NCBI GenBank assembly: GCA_029202445.1
Contig: CP119321.1
Coordinates: 2,852,001-2,916,000 of the forward strand
Direction: 5' to 3'
Source of the DNA: Candidatus Microbacterium phytovorans
Lineage (GTDB): Bacteria > Actinomycetota > Actinomycetes > Actinomycetales > Microbacteriaceae
DNA: 64,000 nt
Part shown: positions 36,717 to 44,948 of the stretch, piece by piece
Layout of the letters: each line of letters opens with the position of its first letter
Position numbering within the stretch: position 1 is the first letter of the stretch
The notes under the pieces: generated by a model
Told to the model about the DNA's origin: nothing
The model's database searches: none
Seen by the model: only the letters and a program-made list of their open reading frames with translations
Position numbers and translations under genes: made by a program

Positions 36717-38006
36717 TCAGCCCTTCTTGGCCGCGTCGGCGACCGACTGCATCATCTGCTCGGGCGTGCTCTTGCCGGCCAGGAGGTCGACGACGGCCAC
36801 GTTGAGCGCGTTGCCGACGTTCTGTCCGAGCACGGTGTCGAGCCACTGCGAGACGAACGGTGCCTTGTTGTAGGCCTCGAGCACCTGCTTCAGGTAGTCC
36901 TCCTGCACGGCGCTCTGGGCGACCGTGTTGACCGGCGGGGCGCTGAAGGCCTCGTAGTACGCCTTCTGCTGGTCGGCGGAGGCGATGAAGTTGAGGAAGT
37001 CGGCGCACTCCTTCGGGGCCTTGGCCGAGCACGAGTAGCCGTCGACGCCGCCCATCATCGAGCCGGGTTCACCGGCACCGCCGGACAGCTCCGGGAAGGG
37101 GAACCAGGCGAGGTCGGGAAGCGGCTTCTCGTCGGGGGTGAGCGAGGCGATCACGCCCGGGTCCCACGCGCCCATGAGCTCCATCGCCGCCTTGTGATTG
37201 GCGACCAGGCCGGCGGAGCTTCCCGCGCCCTGCTGTGCGGAGGTCGTGAGGAAGCCTTCGTTGAACGGCTCGATGGCGGCGAAGTCGGCGAGGTCCTGCG
37301 CGGCCTTCAGCCAGCAGGCGTCGCTGAAGTCCTTCGAGTCGCCGGTGGCCTCGATCGTGGCCGGGGCGCACTCGCGGAGCGCGAAGTTGTAGTACCAGTG
37401 CGCAGCGGGCCACGCATCCTTCGCGCCGAGCGCGATCGGGGCGATCCCGGCATCCTTGAGCGAGCCGACGACGCTCTTGAGCTCGTCCACGGTCGTGGGC
37501 GTCGCGGTGACGCCGGCCTCGTCGAACAGGTCGGAGGCGTACCAGAAGCCCGACGGCAGCACCGCTAGCGGCATCGCCCACACCTTGTCCTGGTAGGTCT
37601 CGGCCTTGAACGATCCCTCGGAGATCTCGCTGCGGGCCGTGTCGCTGATGAGGTCGGTCAGGTCCATGAGCTGGCCGGCCTGCACCATGGCGGTCATCTT
37701 GCCGCCGCCGCGCTGCAGGAAGATGTCGGGCGGGTCGCCCGCGTTGAGGGCTGTCTGGAGCTTGCCGTCCATGTCCTCGTTCTGGACGGACTGCATCTTG
37801 ATGGTGACGTTGTCGTTCTCGGCCTCGAAGGCCGCGATCGCGTCTTTCCAGAACTGCTGGCCGGGTCCGGTGGTGGAGTTCTGCCAGAGGGTCATCTCGA
37901 CCGGTCCGCCCTCCGCCGTGGGTTCACCGCCCCCGCCGCAGGCGCTCAGCGCGAGTGAGCCGGCGACCAGGAGCGATGCTCCGGCGAGGATCTTGTGGGC
38001 TTTCAT
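36717..38006 (-). CDS. ABC sugar-binding lipoprotein
   Basis: A 429-residue extracellular solute-binding protein (family 1). A lipoprotein signal occupies residues 1-22, with lipobox Leu-Ser-Ala-Cys, followed by a Gly-rich linker. The mature part shows MTLWQNSTTGPGQQFWKDAIAAFEA and later GSSAGLVANHKAAMELMGAWDP, typical of oligosaccharide-binding proteins. It is first in the operon that continues with two permeases and the GH3 enzyme. The upstream region contains LacI-type palindromes shared with the divergent regulator. Confidence 0.94.
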   Translation of the reverse strand: MKAHKILAGASLLVAGSLALSACGGGGEPTAEGGPVEMTLWQNSTTGPGQQFWKDAIAAFEAENDNVTIKMQSVQNEDMDGKLQTALNAGDPPDIFLQRGGGKMTAMVQAGQLMDLTDLISDTARSEISEGSFKAETYQDKVWAMPLAVLPSGFWYASDLFDEAGVTATPTTVDELKSVVGSLKDAGIAPIALGAKDAWPAAHWYYNFALRECAPATIEATGDSKDFSDACWLKAAQDLADFAAIEPFNEGFLTTSAQQGAGSSAGLVANHKAAMELMGAWDPGVIASLTPDEKPLPDLAWFPFPELSGGAGEPGSMMGGVDGYSCSAKAPKECADFLNFIASADQQKAYYEAFSAPPVNTVAQSAVQEDYLKQVLEAYNKAPFVSQWLDTVLGQNVGNALNVAVVDLLAGKSTPEQMMQSVADAAKKG

Positions 38007-38088
38007 GTGATTCCTGTTCTCTTCGTCGAGTCGGCATCCCGGCGGTGCAGCCGGTCGCATAAGTTTCTAAACACAACAAAACGGTGTC

Positions 38089-38110
38089 AAACGTTTTCGA
38101 AACCGTTTTC
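38089..38110. promoter_or_regulatory. tandem LacI operators for the importer operon
   Basis: The palindrome AAACGTTT (38089-38096) lies within TCAAACGTTTTCGA. It is followed immediately by the near-palindrome GAAACCGTTTTC (38099-38110). Both resemble the GAAAACGTTTTC-type operators of LacI regulators. They sit between the divergent binding-protein and lacI genes, 20 bases before the lacI ATG. Confidence 0.65.
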
Positions 38111-38130
38111 CAAAACGCTAAGGTGCTCCC

Positions 38131-39129
38131 ATGAGTCAACGCAGACCGACCATCCACGACGTGGCCGACCGCGCCGGCGTCTCCGTGGCCACGGTCTCCA
38201 AGGCGATGAACGGGCGATACGGCGTCGCCACCGAGACGGCCGACCGTGTGCTGCGGGCCGTCGCAGAGCTCGGCTACGAGTCGAGCCTCATCGCCCGGAG
38301 CATGCGCTCGCACCGCACGGGTGTGATCGGCGTGCTCGTCGCCGACTTCGAGCCCTTCAGCGCCGAAGTGCTCAAGGGTGTCGGCGAGGCGCTCCGCGAC
38401 TCCCGCTACGACCTGCTCGCCTACACGGGCTCGCGCGGCGACGAAGACGGCTGGGAGAGGCGGTCGCTCTCCCGCCTCAGCGGCACCCTCATCGACGGCG
38501 CGATCATGGTCACCCCCACCGTCGTCAACGTCAGCACCGAGGTGCCGCTCGTCGCGGTCGACCCCCACGCGGGGCCCGCCGATCTCCCCATCGTCGAGTG
38601 CGACAGCTTCGGCGGCGCACGCGAGGCCACCCACTACCTCATCGAACTCGGTCATCGCCGCATCGGCTACATCGCCGGTCGCGCCGACCTGCGCTCCTCG
38701 ATCGCCCGCGACGCCGGGTACCGACGAGCGTTGGCGGATGCCGGCATCCGCTTCGATCCGGCCTACGTCGGCGCGGGGCGCTACCAGGAGGCCACCGTGC
38801 GCGAGGTGGCGATCGACATGCTGTCGGCGCCCGACCGGCCCACCGCGATCTTCGCCGCCAACGACATCTCCGCCCTGGCGATCCTCCAGGTCGCCGCCGA
38901 GCTGCACCTCGACGTCCCGCGAGACCTGTCGATCGTCGGCTTCGACGACATCCCGGAGGCCACGCGGCTCGCGACACCCCTCACGACCGTGCGTCAGCCG
39001 ATGGGGAGGCTCGGCGCCGAGGCGGCGGGTATGCTCTTGGCGCTCCTGCGCGGCGAGCAGCCGGAGGTGACCCACCTGCGGCTGCCGACGAAACTCATCC
39101 CGCGGGCGACGACGGCTCCGCCGCGCTGA
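38131..39129 (+). CDS. LacI-family regulator of the sugar importer operon
   Basis: A 332-residue repressor with the standard N-terminal DNA-binding domain (TIHDVADRAGVSVATVSKAMNGRYGV) and a sugar-binding core ending in SIVGFDDIPEATRLATPLTTVRQPMGRLG. It diverges from the binding-protein operon, and two AAACGTTT-like operators lie directly upstream. It most likely represses the importer and GH3 gene until a xylose- or xylobiose-type ligand binds (inference). Its last 35 bases overlap the convergent ROK gene. Confidence 0.92.
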   Translation: MSQRRPTIHDVADRAGVSVATVSKAMNGRYGVATETADRVLRAVAELGYESSLIARSMRSHRTGVIGVLVADFEPFSAEVLKGVGEALRDSRYDLLAYTGSRGDEDGWERRSLSRLSGTLIDGAIMVTPTVVNVSTEVPLVAVDPHAGPADLPIVECDSFGGAREATHYLIELGHRRIGYIAGRADLRSSIARDAGYRRALADAGIRFDPAYVGAGRYQEATVREVAIDMLSAPDRPTAIFAANDISALAILQVAAELHLDVPRDLSIVGFDDIPEATRLATPLTTVRQPMGRLGAEAAGMLLALLRGEQPEVTHLRLPTKLIPRATTAPPR

Positions 39130-40273
39130 TCGGGTCGCGCAGGAGGTCGCCGAACGCGGCCTCCGCCGCGCCGATCAGCAGGCGATCCTCACCTAGAGCG
39201 GCCGGCAGGATCACGACATCGGCGGCGTTGGCGGGCATGGACTGCGCCCGCACGAGAGCGGTGAGCTCCTCCAGCCCCGCCGTGGCGAGGGTCGCGAGGA
39301 AGCCGCCGAGCACGACGACCTGAGGATTGAGCACGTTGACGGCGTTCGCCAGCGCCGTCGAGAGGATGCGCCGCTGGCGATCGACCTCGTCGGCGACCGC
39401 GGCGGACACGTCGGCGGCGAGGGCGGCGGCGAGGGTCGGCTCGTCGGCGGAGGAGAGGCCGACGGCATCCAGCAGGCGGGAGCGGCTCACCTCGTCCTCG
39501 AGCACGCCCCCGGGCGCACGCCGGTCGCCCGCGTCGGCGATGCCCGGACGGTTCTGCCCGAACTCGCCCGCGTAGCCGCCCGCGCCGCTCACCGGCATCC
39601 CATTGACGATGAGGCCGCCACCGATGCCGCTCGCGCCGCCGTTGAGGTAGACGGCGTCGTCGACGTCGACCGCGGCGCCGAACAGGTGCTCCGCGAGGGC
39701 GCCCAGGCTCGCGTCGTTGGCGACGGAGGTGCGGATGCCGGTGGCCACCTGGATCTGTTCGCGCAGGGGGGCGTCGGCCCAGCCGAGGTGCGGCGCTTCC
39801 CGCACGAGGCCGTCGTCGCGGCGGACGAGGCCGGGCACCGCGACGCCGATCGCGACGATGCGGGCGCTCGCGAGGTCGCCCGCGCGCCACGTGTCGAGCT
39901 GGGCGGTGACGAGGGCGACGGTGGTCTCGGGGGTGGGTGGTGCGGGCACGTCGATGCGCACGCGCGCGGCGATCCGCCGGTCGAGACCGACGGCGGCGAT
40001 CGTCACGGCATCCACCTCGGGGTTGACCGCCAGGGCGAGCACGCTCGGGTCGGCGGAGACGAGGGGCGAGGGCCGGCCGACGCGGCGGCTCGGGTCGGGT
40101 GCACGCTCCACGACGAGGCCTTCGTCGACGAGCTCGCCGACGAGATCGGCGATGGTCGAGCGGTTGAGGCCGGTCGCCTCGGTCAGTGCGGCGCGCGAGA
40201 GGGGGCCGCCCCGGTGCACGAGCTGCAGCAGCCGGGCGAGGTTGGTCTGCCGCACGCCCACCGTCTCACGCAT
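39095..40273 (-). CDS. ROK-family transcriptional regulator (XylR-like)
   Basis: A 392-residue ROK repressor. Residues 10-65 form a winged helix (TNLARLLQLVHRGGPLSRAALTEATGLNRSTIADLV). The rest is the sugar-kinase-like fold with GGASGIGGGLIVNGMPVSGAGGYAGEFG. The usual metal-binding Cys cluster after this region is not apparent; ADAGDRRAPGGVLEDEVSR occupies it, as in many ROK repressors of this clade. The start is ATG at 40273. It is divergent from xylA, so xylose control of xylAB is the natural role. Confidence 0.9.
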   Translation of the reverse strand: MRETVGVRQTNLARLLQLVHRGGPLSRAALTEATGLNRSTIADLVGELVDEGLVVERAPDPSRRVGRPSPLVSADPSVLALAVNPEVDAVTIAAVGLDRRIAARVRIDVPAPPTPETTVALVTAQLDTWRAGDLASARIVAIGVAVPGLVRRDDGLVREAPHLGWADAPLREQIQVATGIRTSVANDASLGALAEHLFGAAVDVDDAVYLNGGASGIGGGLIVNGMPVSGAGGYAGEFGQNRPGIADAGDRRAPGGVLEDEVSRSRLLDAVGLSSADEPTLAAALAADVSAAVADEVDRQRRILSTALANAVNVLNPQVVVLGGFLATLATAGLEELTALVRAQSMPANAADVVILPAALGEDRLLIGAAEAAFGDLLRDPISAAEPSSPAG

Positions 40274-40394
40274 CCGTCCACTGTAGAGCGCGCGAGGCTT
40301 TTGTTGCGTCGTTTCCGAAATGCGCGCGCCGCGGGAGGGCGACGGACGATACGACGGTGAGCGGCACTGGACGGATGCCTCATCCGCGGTATAG

Positions 40395-40409
40395 GTTGTA
40401 GACCACAAC
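40395..40409. promoter_or_regulatory. xylA operator/promoter
   Basis: GTTGTAGACCACAAC has matching arms GTTGT/ACAAC and overlaps the end of a -10-like TATAGG sequence. It lies 31 bases upstream of the xylA ATG, with AAGGAG at 40430-40435 as ribosome binding site. The ROK protein encoded divergently is the probable ligand. Confidence 0.6.
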
Positions 40410-40439
40410 AATTCCCCGCACGTCGCGCAAAGGAGCGTC

Positions 40440-41639
40440 ATGCCCACTTCCTCCACCGGTCCGACCCCGGCAGACAAGTTCACCTTCGGACTCTGGACCA
40501 TCGGCTACAACGGCACCGATCCGTTCGGCGGACCCACGCGACCCCCGCTGGATGTCGTGCACGCCGTCGAGAAGCTCGCCGAGCTCGGTGCGGCCGGCCT
40601 GACCTTCCACGACGACGACCTCTTCCCGTTCGGCTCGACCGACGCCGAGCGTCAGAAGCAGATCGACCGCCTCAAGGGCGCCCTCGCCGACACCGGCCTG
40701 ATCGTGCCGATGGTGACGACGAACCTCTTCAGCGCGCCCGTCTTCAAGGACGGCGGCTTCACCTCCAACGACCGCGACGTGCGCCGCTTCGCCCTGCGCA
40801 AGGTGCTCCGCCAGATCGACCTGGGCGCGGAGCTCGGCGCCCAGACCTTCGTCATGTGGGGCGGCCGCGAAGGCGCCGAGTACGACTCCGCGAAGGACAT
40901 CCGCGCCGCCCTCGAGCGCTACCGCGAGGCCGTCAACTTCCTCGGCGACTACGTCGTGAGCAAGGGCTACGACCTGCGGTTCGCGATCGAGCCGAAGCCC
41001 AACGAGCCGCGCGGCGACATCCTGCTGCCGACCGTCGGCCACGCCCTCGCCTTCATCGAGTCGCTCGAGCGTCCCGAGCTCGTCGGCCTCAACCCCGAGG
41101 TCGGCCATGAGCAGATGGCGGGCCTCAACTTCGCCGCGGGCATCGCGCAGGCGCTGTACCACGGCAAGCTCTTCCACATCGACCTCAACGGTCAGCGCGG
41201 CATCAAGTACGACCAGGACCTCGTCTTCGGCCACGGCGACCTCCACAACGCCTTCGCCCTCGTCGACCTGCTGGAAAACGGCGGACCCGACGGCGGCCAG
41301 GCCTACACGGGCCCGCGGCACTTCGACTACAAGCCGAGCCGCACCGAGGACGAGACCGGCGTGTGGGACTCCGCCGCGGCCAACATGCGCACCTACCTGC
41401 TGCTGAAGGAGCGGGCGCAGGCCTTCCGCGCCGACCCCGAGGTGCAGGAGGCGCTCGCCGCCGCGCGCGTCGCGGAGCTGTCGCAGCCCACGTTCGCCGA
41501 GGGTGAGACGTACGACGACTTCGTCGCCGACCGTTCGGCCTACGAGGACTTCGACGCCGACGCCTACCTCGGCGGCAAGGGCTTCGGCTTCGTCCGCCTG
41601 CAGCAGCTCGCGACGGAGCACCTGCTCGGAGCGCGCTGA
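40440..41639 (+). CDS. xylA: xylose isomerase
   Basis: A 399-residue cytoplasmic enzyme that converts D-xylose to D-xylulose. It belongs to the shorter, class I type found in actinobacteria. Visible are [12 protein letters not shown] (catalytic His), [31 protein letters not shown] (Glu and Lys metal/substrate ligands), [16 protein letters not shown] and [22 protein letters not shown] (metal-binding Asp residues). It is co-transcribed with xylB, which starts five bases after its stop. Confidence 0.97.
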   Translation: MPTSSTGPTPADKFTFGLWTIGYNGTDPFGGPTRPPLDVVHAVEKLAELGAAGLTFHDDDLFPFGSTDAERQKQIDRLKGALADTGLIVPMVTTNLFSAPVFKDGGFTSNDRDVRRFALRKVLRQIDLGAELGAQTFVMWGGREGAEYDSAKDIRAALERYREAVNFLGDYVVSKGYDLRFAIEPKPNEPRGDILLPTVGHALAFIESLERPELVGLNPEVGHEQMAGLNFAAGIAQALYHGKLFHIDLNGQRGIKYDQDLVFGHGDLHNAFALVDLLENGGPDGGQAYTGPRHFDYKPSRTEDETGVWDSAAANMRTYLLLKERAQAFRADPEVQEALAAARVAELSQPTFAEGETYDDFVADRSAYEDFDADAYLGGKGFGFVRLQQLATEHLLGAR

Positions 41640-41644
41640 CCCGC

Positions 41645-42928
41645 ATGGCACTCGTGATGGGCGTCGACAGCTCGACGCAGTCCTGCAAGGTCGTCGTCGT
41701 CGACACCGCCACCGGGGCGATCGTCCGCGAAGGGCGCGCCCGCCACCCCGAGGGGACGAGCGTCGACCCGGATGCCTGGTGGGTCGCCCTCCAGGAGGCG
41801 ATCACTGCGGCCGGCGGTCTCGACGACGTCGCGGCATGGTCGATCGGCGGGCAGCAGCACGGCATGGTCGCCCTCGACGCCGAAGGGCGGGTCGTCCGCG
41901 ACGCGCTGCTGTGGAACGACACGCGCTCCGCCGGTGCCGCGGCCGATCTCGTCGCCGAGTTCGGCGCCGACGATCTCGTTGCCCGGACGGGGCTCGTGCC
42001 CGTGGCATCCTTCACCATCACGAAGCTCCGCTGGCTGCGCGACCACGAGCCGGAGAACGCGGCGAGGGTGGCGGCCGTCGCCCTTCCGCACGACTGGCTC
42101 ACGTGGCGCCTGCGCGGGTTCGGTCCCGAGCGACCCGAGCTCGACGAGCTCGTGACCGACCGTTCCGACGCGTCCGGCACGGGCTACTGGCGGCCCGCCG
42201 ACGACGCCTACGACCGTGAGCTGCTCGTCGCGGCCCTCGGCCACGACGCGATCCTCCCGCGGGTGCTCGGACCGCGGGAGTCGGTCACCGATCCCGAGGG
42301 CCGCCGCGTCGCCCCGGGTGCGGGCGATAACGCGGGCGCGGCCCTCGGGGTCGGTGCGCGGGTGGGCGACGTCGTCGTGTCGATCGGCACGAGCGGCACC
42401 GTCTTCGCGATCAGCGAGGAGCCCGTGCGCGACCCGTCCGGCACGATCGCCGGCTTCGCCGACGCCGACGGACACTTCCTCCCGATCGTCGTCACCCTCA
42501 ACGCGGCGCGCGTGCTCGACGCGGTCGGACGCCTCCTCGGCGTCGATCACGCAGAGCTGTCGCGCCTCGCGCTCGCCGCTCCGGCGGGCGCCGACGGACT
42601 CACGCTCGTGCCGTACTTCGAGGGCGAGCGCACCCCGAACCTGCCGGATGCCACGGCATCCCTCAGCGGGATGACCCTCGCCTCGACCACCCGCGAGAAC
42701 CTCGCGCGCGCCGCCGTCGAGGGCATGCTCCGTGGACTCGGCGCGGGGCTGGATGCGCTGCGCGAGCAGGGCGTTCCGATCGAGCGGGCGCTGCTGATCG
42801 GCGGCGGCGCGCAGTCCGAAGCGGTGCGCCGGATCGCGCCGGATGTGCTGGGCGTTCCCGTCGAGGTGCCGGAGCCCGGCGAGTACGTCGCGCTGGGCGC
42901 GGCGCGGCAGGCGGCGTGGGTGGCCTGA
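41645..42928 (+). CDS. xylB: xylulokinase
   Basis: A 427-residue FGGY carbohydrate kinase that phosphorylates D-xylulose to xylulose 5-phosphate. It begins [20 protein letters not shown] and has [54 protein letters not shown] and the C-terminal [20 protein letters not shown]. It is somewhat shorter than the usual 460-500 residues, but all motifs are present. It follows xylA by five bases and completes entry of xylose into the pentose phosphate pathway. Confidence 0.95.
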   Translation: MALVMGVDSSTQSCKVVVVDTATGAIVREGRARHPEGTSVDPDAWWVALQEAITAAGGLDDVAAWSIGGQQHGMVALDAEGRVVRDALLWNDTRSAGAAADLVAEFGADDLVARTGLVPVASFTITKLRWLRDHEPENAARVAAVALPHDWLTWRLRGFGPERPELDELVTDRSDASGTGYWRPADDAYDRELLVAALGHDAILPRVLGPRESVTDPEGRRVAPGAGDNAGAALGVGARVGDVVVSIGTSGTVFAISEEPVRDPSGTIAGFADADGHFLPIVVTLNAARVLDAVGRLLGVDHAELSRLALAAPAGADGLTLVPYFEGERTPNLPDATASLSGMTLASTTRENLARAAVEGMLRGLGAGLDALREQGVPIERALLIGGGAQSEAVRRIAPDVLGVPVEVPEPGEYVALGAARQAAWVA

Positions 42929-42929
42929 C

Positions 42930-42951
42930 GGCCGCTCTCAGAGAGACGGCC
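42930..42951. terminator. bidirectional terminator between xylB and the amidotransferase gene
   Basis: GGCCGCTCTC pairs with GAGAGACGGCC with a single bulge, between the xylB stop and the convergent gene's stop at 42956. A compact hairpin in a 27-base convergent spacer is best read as a shared terminator. Confidence 0.55.
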
Positions 42952-42955
42952 GGTC

Positions 42956-43681
42956 TCAGAACGTCTGCGCGAATCCGCGGAGGATGCGCGCGGGCTCGGT
43001 GAGGGATGCCGCGAGCACCCGCCCGGCGATGGCGTCGTAGTCGGAGGCCGCGAAGTACCCGTCGTCGCGGTAGACGGCCATCCGCTCGGTGAAGGCGCGG
43101 CCCGTGGGCTCGGGGTGGAACTGCGTCGCGTACAGGTGGTCGCCGACGCGGTAGGCCTGCACCGGGCACGTGTCGTTCGTCGCGAGCAGCACCGCCCCCT
43201 CGGGGAGCCGGCCGGTGCCCTCCTTGTGGGCCGTGAGGGCGGCGAACGTATCGGCGAGGCCGCCGAAGAGCGGGTCGCTGCCGGCATCCGTCGTGAGGGT
43301 GACGCTGGTGGGTCCCGTGTCCTCGGGGTACGCGCGCGTGACCTCGCCGCCGAGCGTGCGGGTGGCGACGCCGATGCCGTAGCAGGTGAAAAGGGCGGCG
43401 AGCTCGCCGGAGGCCGCGGCCGCTGCGATACGGGACAGGTCGGCTTCGAGGCGGCGCTGCACGTCGGTCTTCGTCGACTCCGGGTCGGTGACGTTGAAGG
43501 GGCTGCCGCCGACGACGACGCCCCGCCAGCGCTGGGCGGCATCCGCCGGGAGGGGGTCGGTGACGAGGTCCCACCGCTGGAGGCTCTCCTCGTCCAGGCG
43601 CATGGCGCTGCGGAACGACTCGTACTCGGCGGCGGCCGCACCGCGCTGCGGACGGACGCAGAGGTAGGCGAGCGGACGCAT
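42956..43681 (-). CDS. class I glutamine amidotransferase-like protein
   Basis: A 241-residue stand-alone GATase1-fold protein related to the GuaA amidotransferase domain. The nucleophile elbow reads ALFTCYGIGV (Cys), and the catalytic His and Glu are in YATQFHPEPTG. It begins RPLAYLCVRPQRG, as do gamma-glutamyl-hydrolase-like GATase proteins. No synthetase partner is adjacent, so it may be a stand-alone glutamine hydrolase or a gamma-glutamyl peptide hydrolase. The promoter region is shared divergently with the sigma factor gene. Confidence 0.85.
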   Translation of the reverse strand: MRPLAYLCVRPQRGAAAAEYESFRSAMRLDEESLQRWDLVTDPLPADAAQRWRGVVVGGSPFNVTDPESTKTDVQRRLEADLSRIAAAAASGELAALFTCYGIGVATRTLGGEVTRAYPEDTGPTSVTLTTDAGSDPLFGGLADTFAALTAHKEGTGRLPEGAVLLATNDTCPVQAYRVGDHLYATQFHPEPTGRAFTERMAVYRDDGYFAASDYDAIAGRVLAASLTEPARILRGFAQTF

Positions 43682-43819
43682 GGCCCGAGTCTAGGCGGGC
43701 GCGGGCGGACGGGGCCAGGCTGACGACGGTGCGCGGTCGCGCCCGACGGATTTCCTGCGAACCGGATGTATCAGGCGGGCGCTGGCCTCACTCCTGTGTG
43801 TGTGGCCACAATGGGCGGT

Positions 43820-44461
43820 ATGACTGCAACCGACCCGTCGCACGTGCGGGACGACCCCGACGACGACGGGCGGCCGTCGGGCGACCCGTCGATCTGGGAC
43901 CGCGCAGCCTCGGCGTTCGCGCGCTGGCGCGGCGGCGACACACGCGCGATGGACGATCTCGTGCGGACCATGACGCCCGTCCTGTGGCACGTCGTGCGCG
44001 CCTACGGGCTCGAGAGCGCGCTCGCGGAAGACGTCGTGCAGACGACGTGGCTGACGCTCGTGCGGCGCCACGACAGCATCGCCGAGACGCGCGCCGTCGC
44101 GGGATGGCTCACGACGTGCGCCCGCCGTGAGGCGTGGCGCACGGCGAAGGCGCACCAGCGTGTGCGGCCCACCGAGGATGCCGAGATCGAACCCCATCTG
44201 CCGGTCGACGTGTCGGCCGAGGAGCGCGCACAGCTCGCCGACAGCGACACGCGGCTGTGGCGGGCGGTCGGCGGCCTCGACGAGAGGTGTCGCCGGCTGC
44301 TGCGGATCGTGGCTTTCGAGGAGCGACCCGACTACGCGCACATCGCGCAGGACCTCGCGATGCCGGTCGGGTCGATCGGCCCCACACGACAGCGTTGCCT
44401 GGCGAAGCTGCGTACTGCGCTGACCGCCGACGGATGGACAGGAGACGCCGATGAGCGCTGA
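43820..44461 (+). CDS. ECF-like RNA polymerase sigma factor
   Basis: A 213-residue sigma-70 family factor. Region 2 spans about residues 35-115 (AMDDLVRTMTPVLWHVVRAYGL, DVVQTTWLTLVRRHDSI, GWLTTCARREAWRTAKAHQR). Region 4 spans about 145-205 (LDERCRRLLRIVAFEERPDYAHIAQDLAMPVGSIGPTRQRCLAKL). The ATG at 43820 is chosen over in-frame ATGs at 43766 and 43811 because a -10-like CACAAT ends eight bases before it. The stop overlaps the following small gene by 11 bases. It opens the sigma/CnaB-like/subtilase/CHAT operon and presumably controls it or its targets. Confidence 0.9.
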   Translation: MTATDPSHVRDDPDDDGRPSGDPSIWDRAASAFARWRGGDTRAMDDLVRTMTPVLWHVVRAYGLESALAEDVVQTTWLTLVRRHDSIAETRAVAGWLTTCARREAWRTAKAHQRVRPTEDAEIEPHLPVDVSAEERAQLADSDTRLWRAVGGLDERCRRLLRIVAFEERPDYAHIAQDLAMPVGSIGPTRQRCLAKLRTALTADGWTGDADER

Positions 44462-44915
44462 AACCGACGCCGAACTGTTCCGGGCGCTGCGGCGCACGTG
44501 GGAGGAACTCGATCCGGTGCCCGCCGACCTGGTCGACCGCATGGTCGCCGCTGTCGCCACGGCCGATCTGTCGCGCGAGTACGCGCTGCTCACGCTCGTC
44601 ACGGCGACGGAGCTGGCCGCGGTCCGCGGCGACGCCGACGCGCTGACGATGCAGTTCAGCGACGGCACCGCGAGCGTGCTCGTGCATGTCGTTCCCGCCG
44701 CAGACGGGTTGCGGCGCGTCGACGGCTGGGTCGACGCGCCGGCCGCGTCGGTCGAACTGGAACAGGACGAGCGCACGTGGACGACCGCGGCCGAGCACGG
44801 CCGATTCGCCTTCGAAGACATCCCGGCCGGCATGACGCGGTTGCGCATCGTGCTGACCGACACGACGGATGCCGGCACGCCCGCCGAACTGCGCACGCCG
44901 CGGTTCGAGGTGTGA
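44451..44915 (+). CDS. small CnaB/carboxypeptidase-regulatory-like protein, candidate sigma partner
   Basis: A 154-residue soluble protein. Residues 1-50 are helical (ELFRALRRTWEELDPVPADLVDRMVAAVATADL). Residues about 55-154 are predicted beta strands, ending in TTAAEHGRFAFEDIPAGMTRLRIVLTD, a pattern like carboxypeptidase-regulatory or CnaB beta sandwiches. It has no membrane segment and no zinc-binding anti-sigma motif. The ATG overlaps the end of the sigma gene by 11 bases, so the pair is co-translated. It could restrain or sense for the sigma factor (inference). Confidence 0.75.
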   Translation: MSAETDAELFRALRRTWEELDPVPADLVDRMVAAVATADLSREYALLTLVTATELAAVRGDADALTMQFSDGTASVLVHVVPAADGLRRVDGWVDAPAASVELEQDERTWTTAAEHGRFAFEDIPAGMTRLRIVLTDTTDAGTPAELRTPRFEV

Positions 44916-44948
44916 CCGGTTCCGGAACACACGAGAGGAACTCCCCCC

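Noticed and set aside
43766..43819. Longer start of the sigma factor at ATG 43766
   Set aside because: It would include the -10-like element and adds residues not typical of the family.
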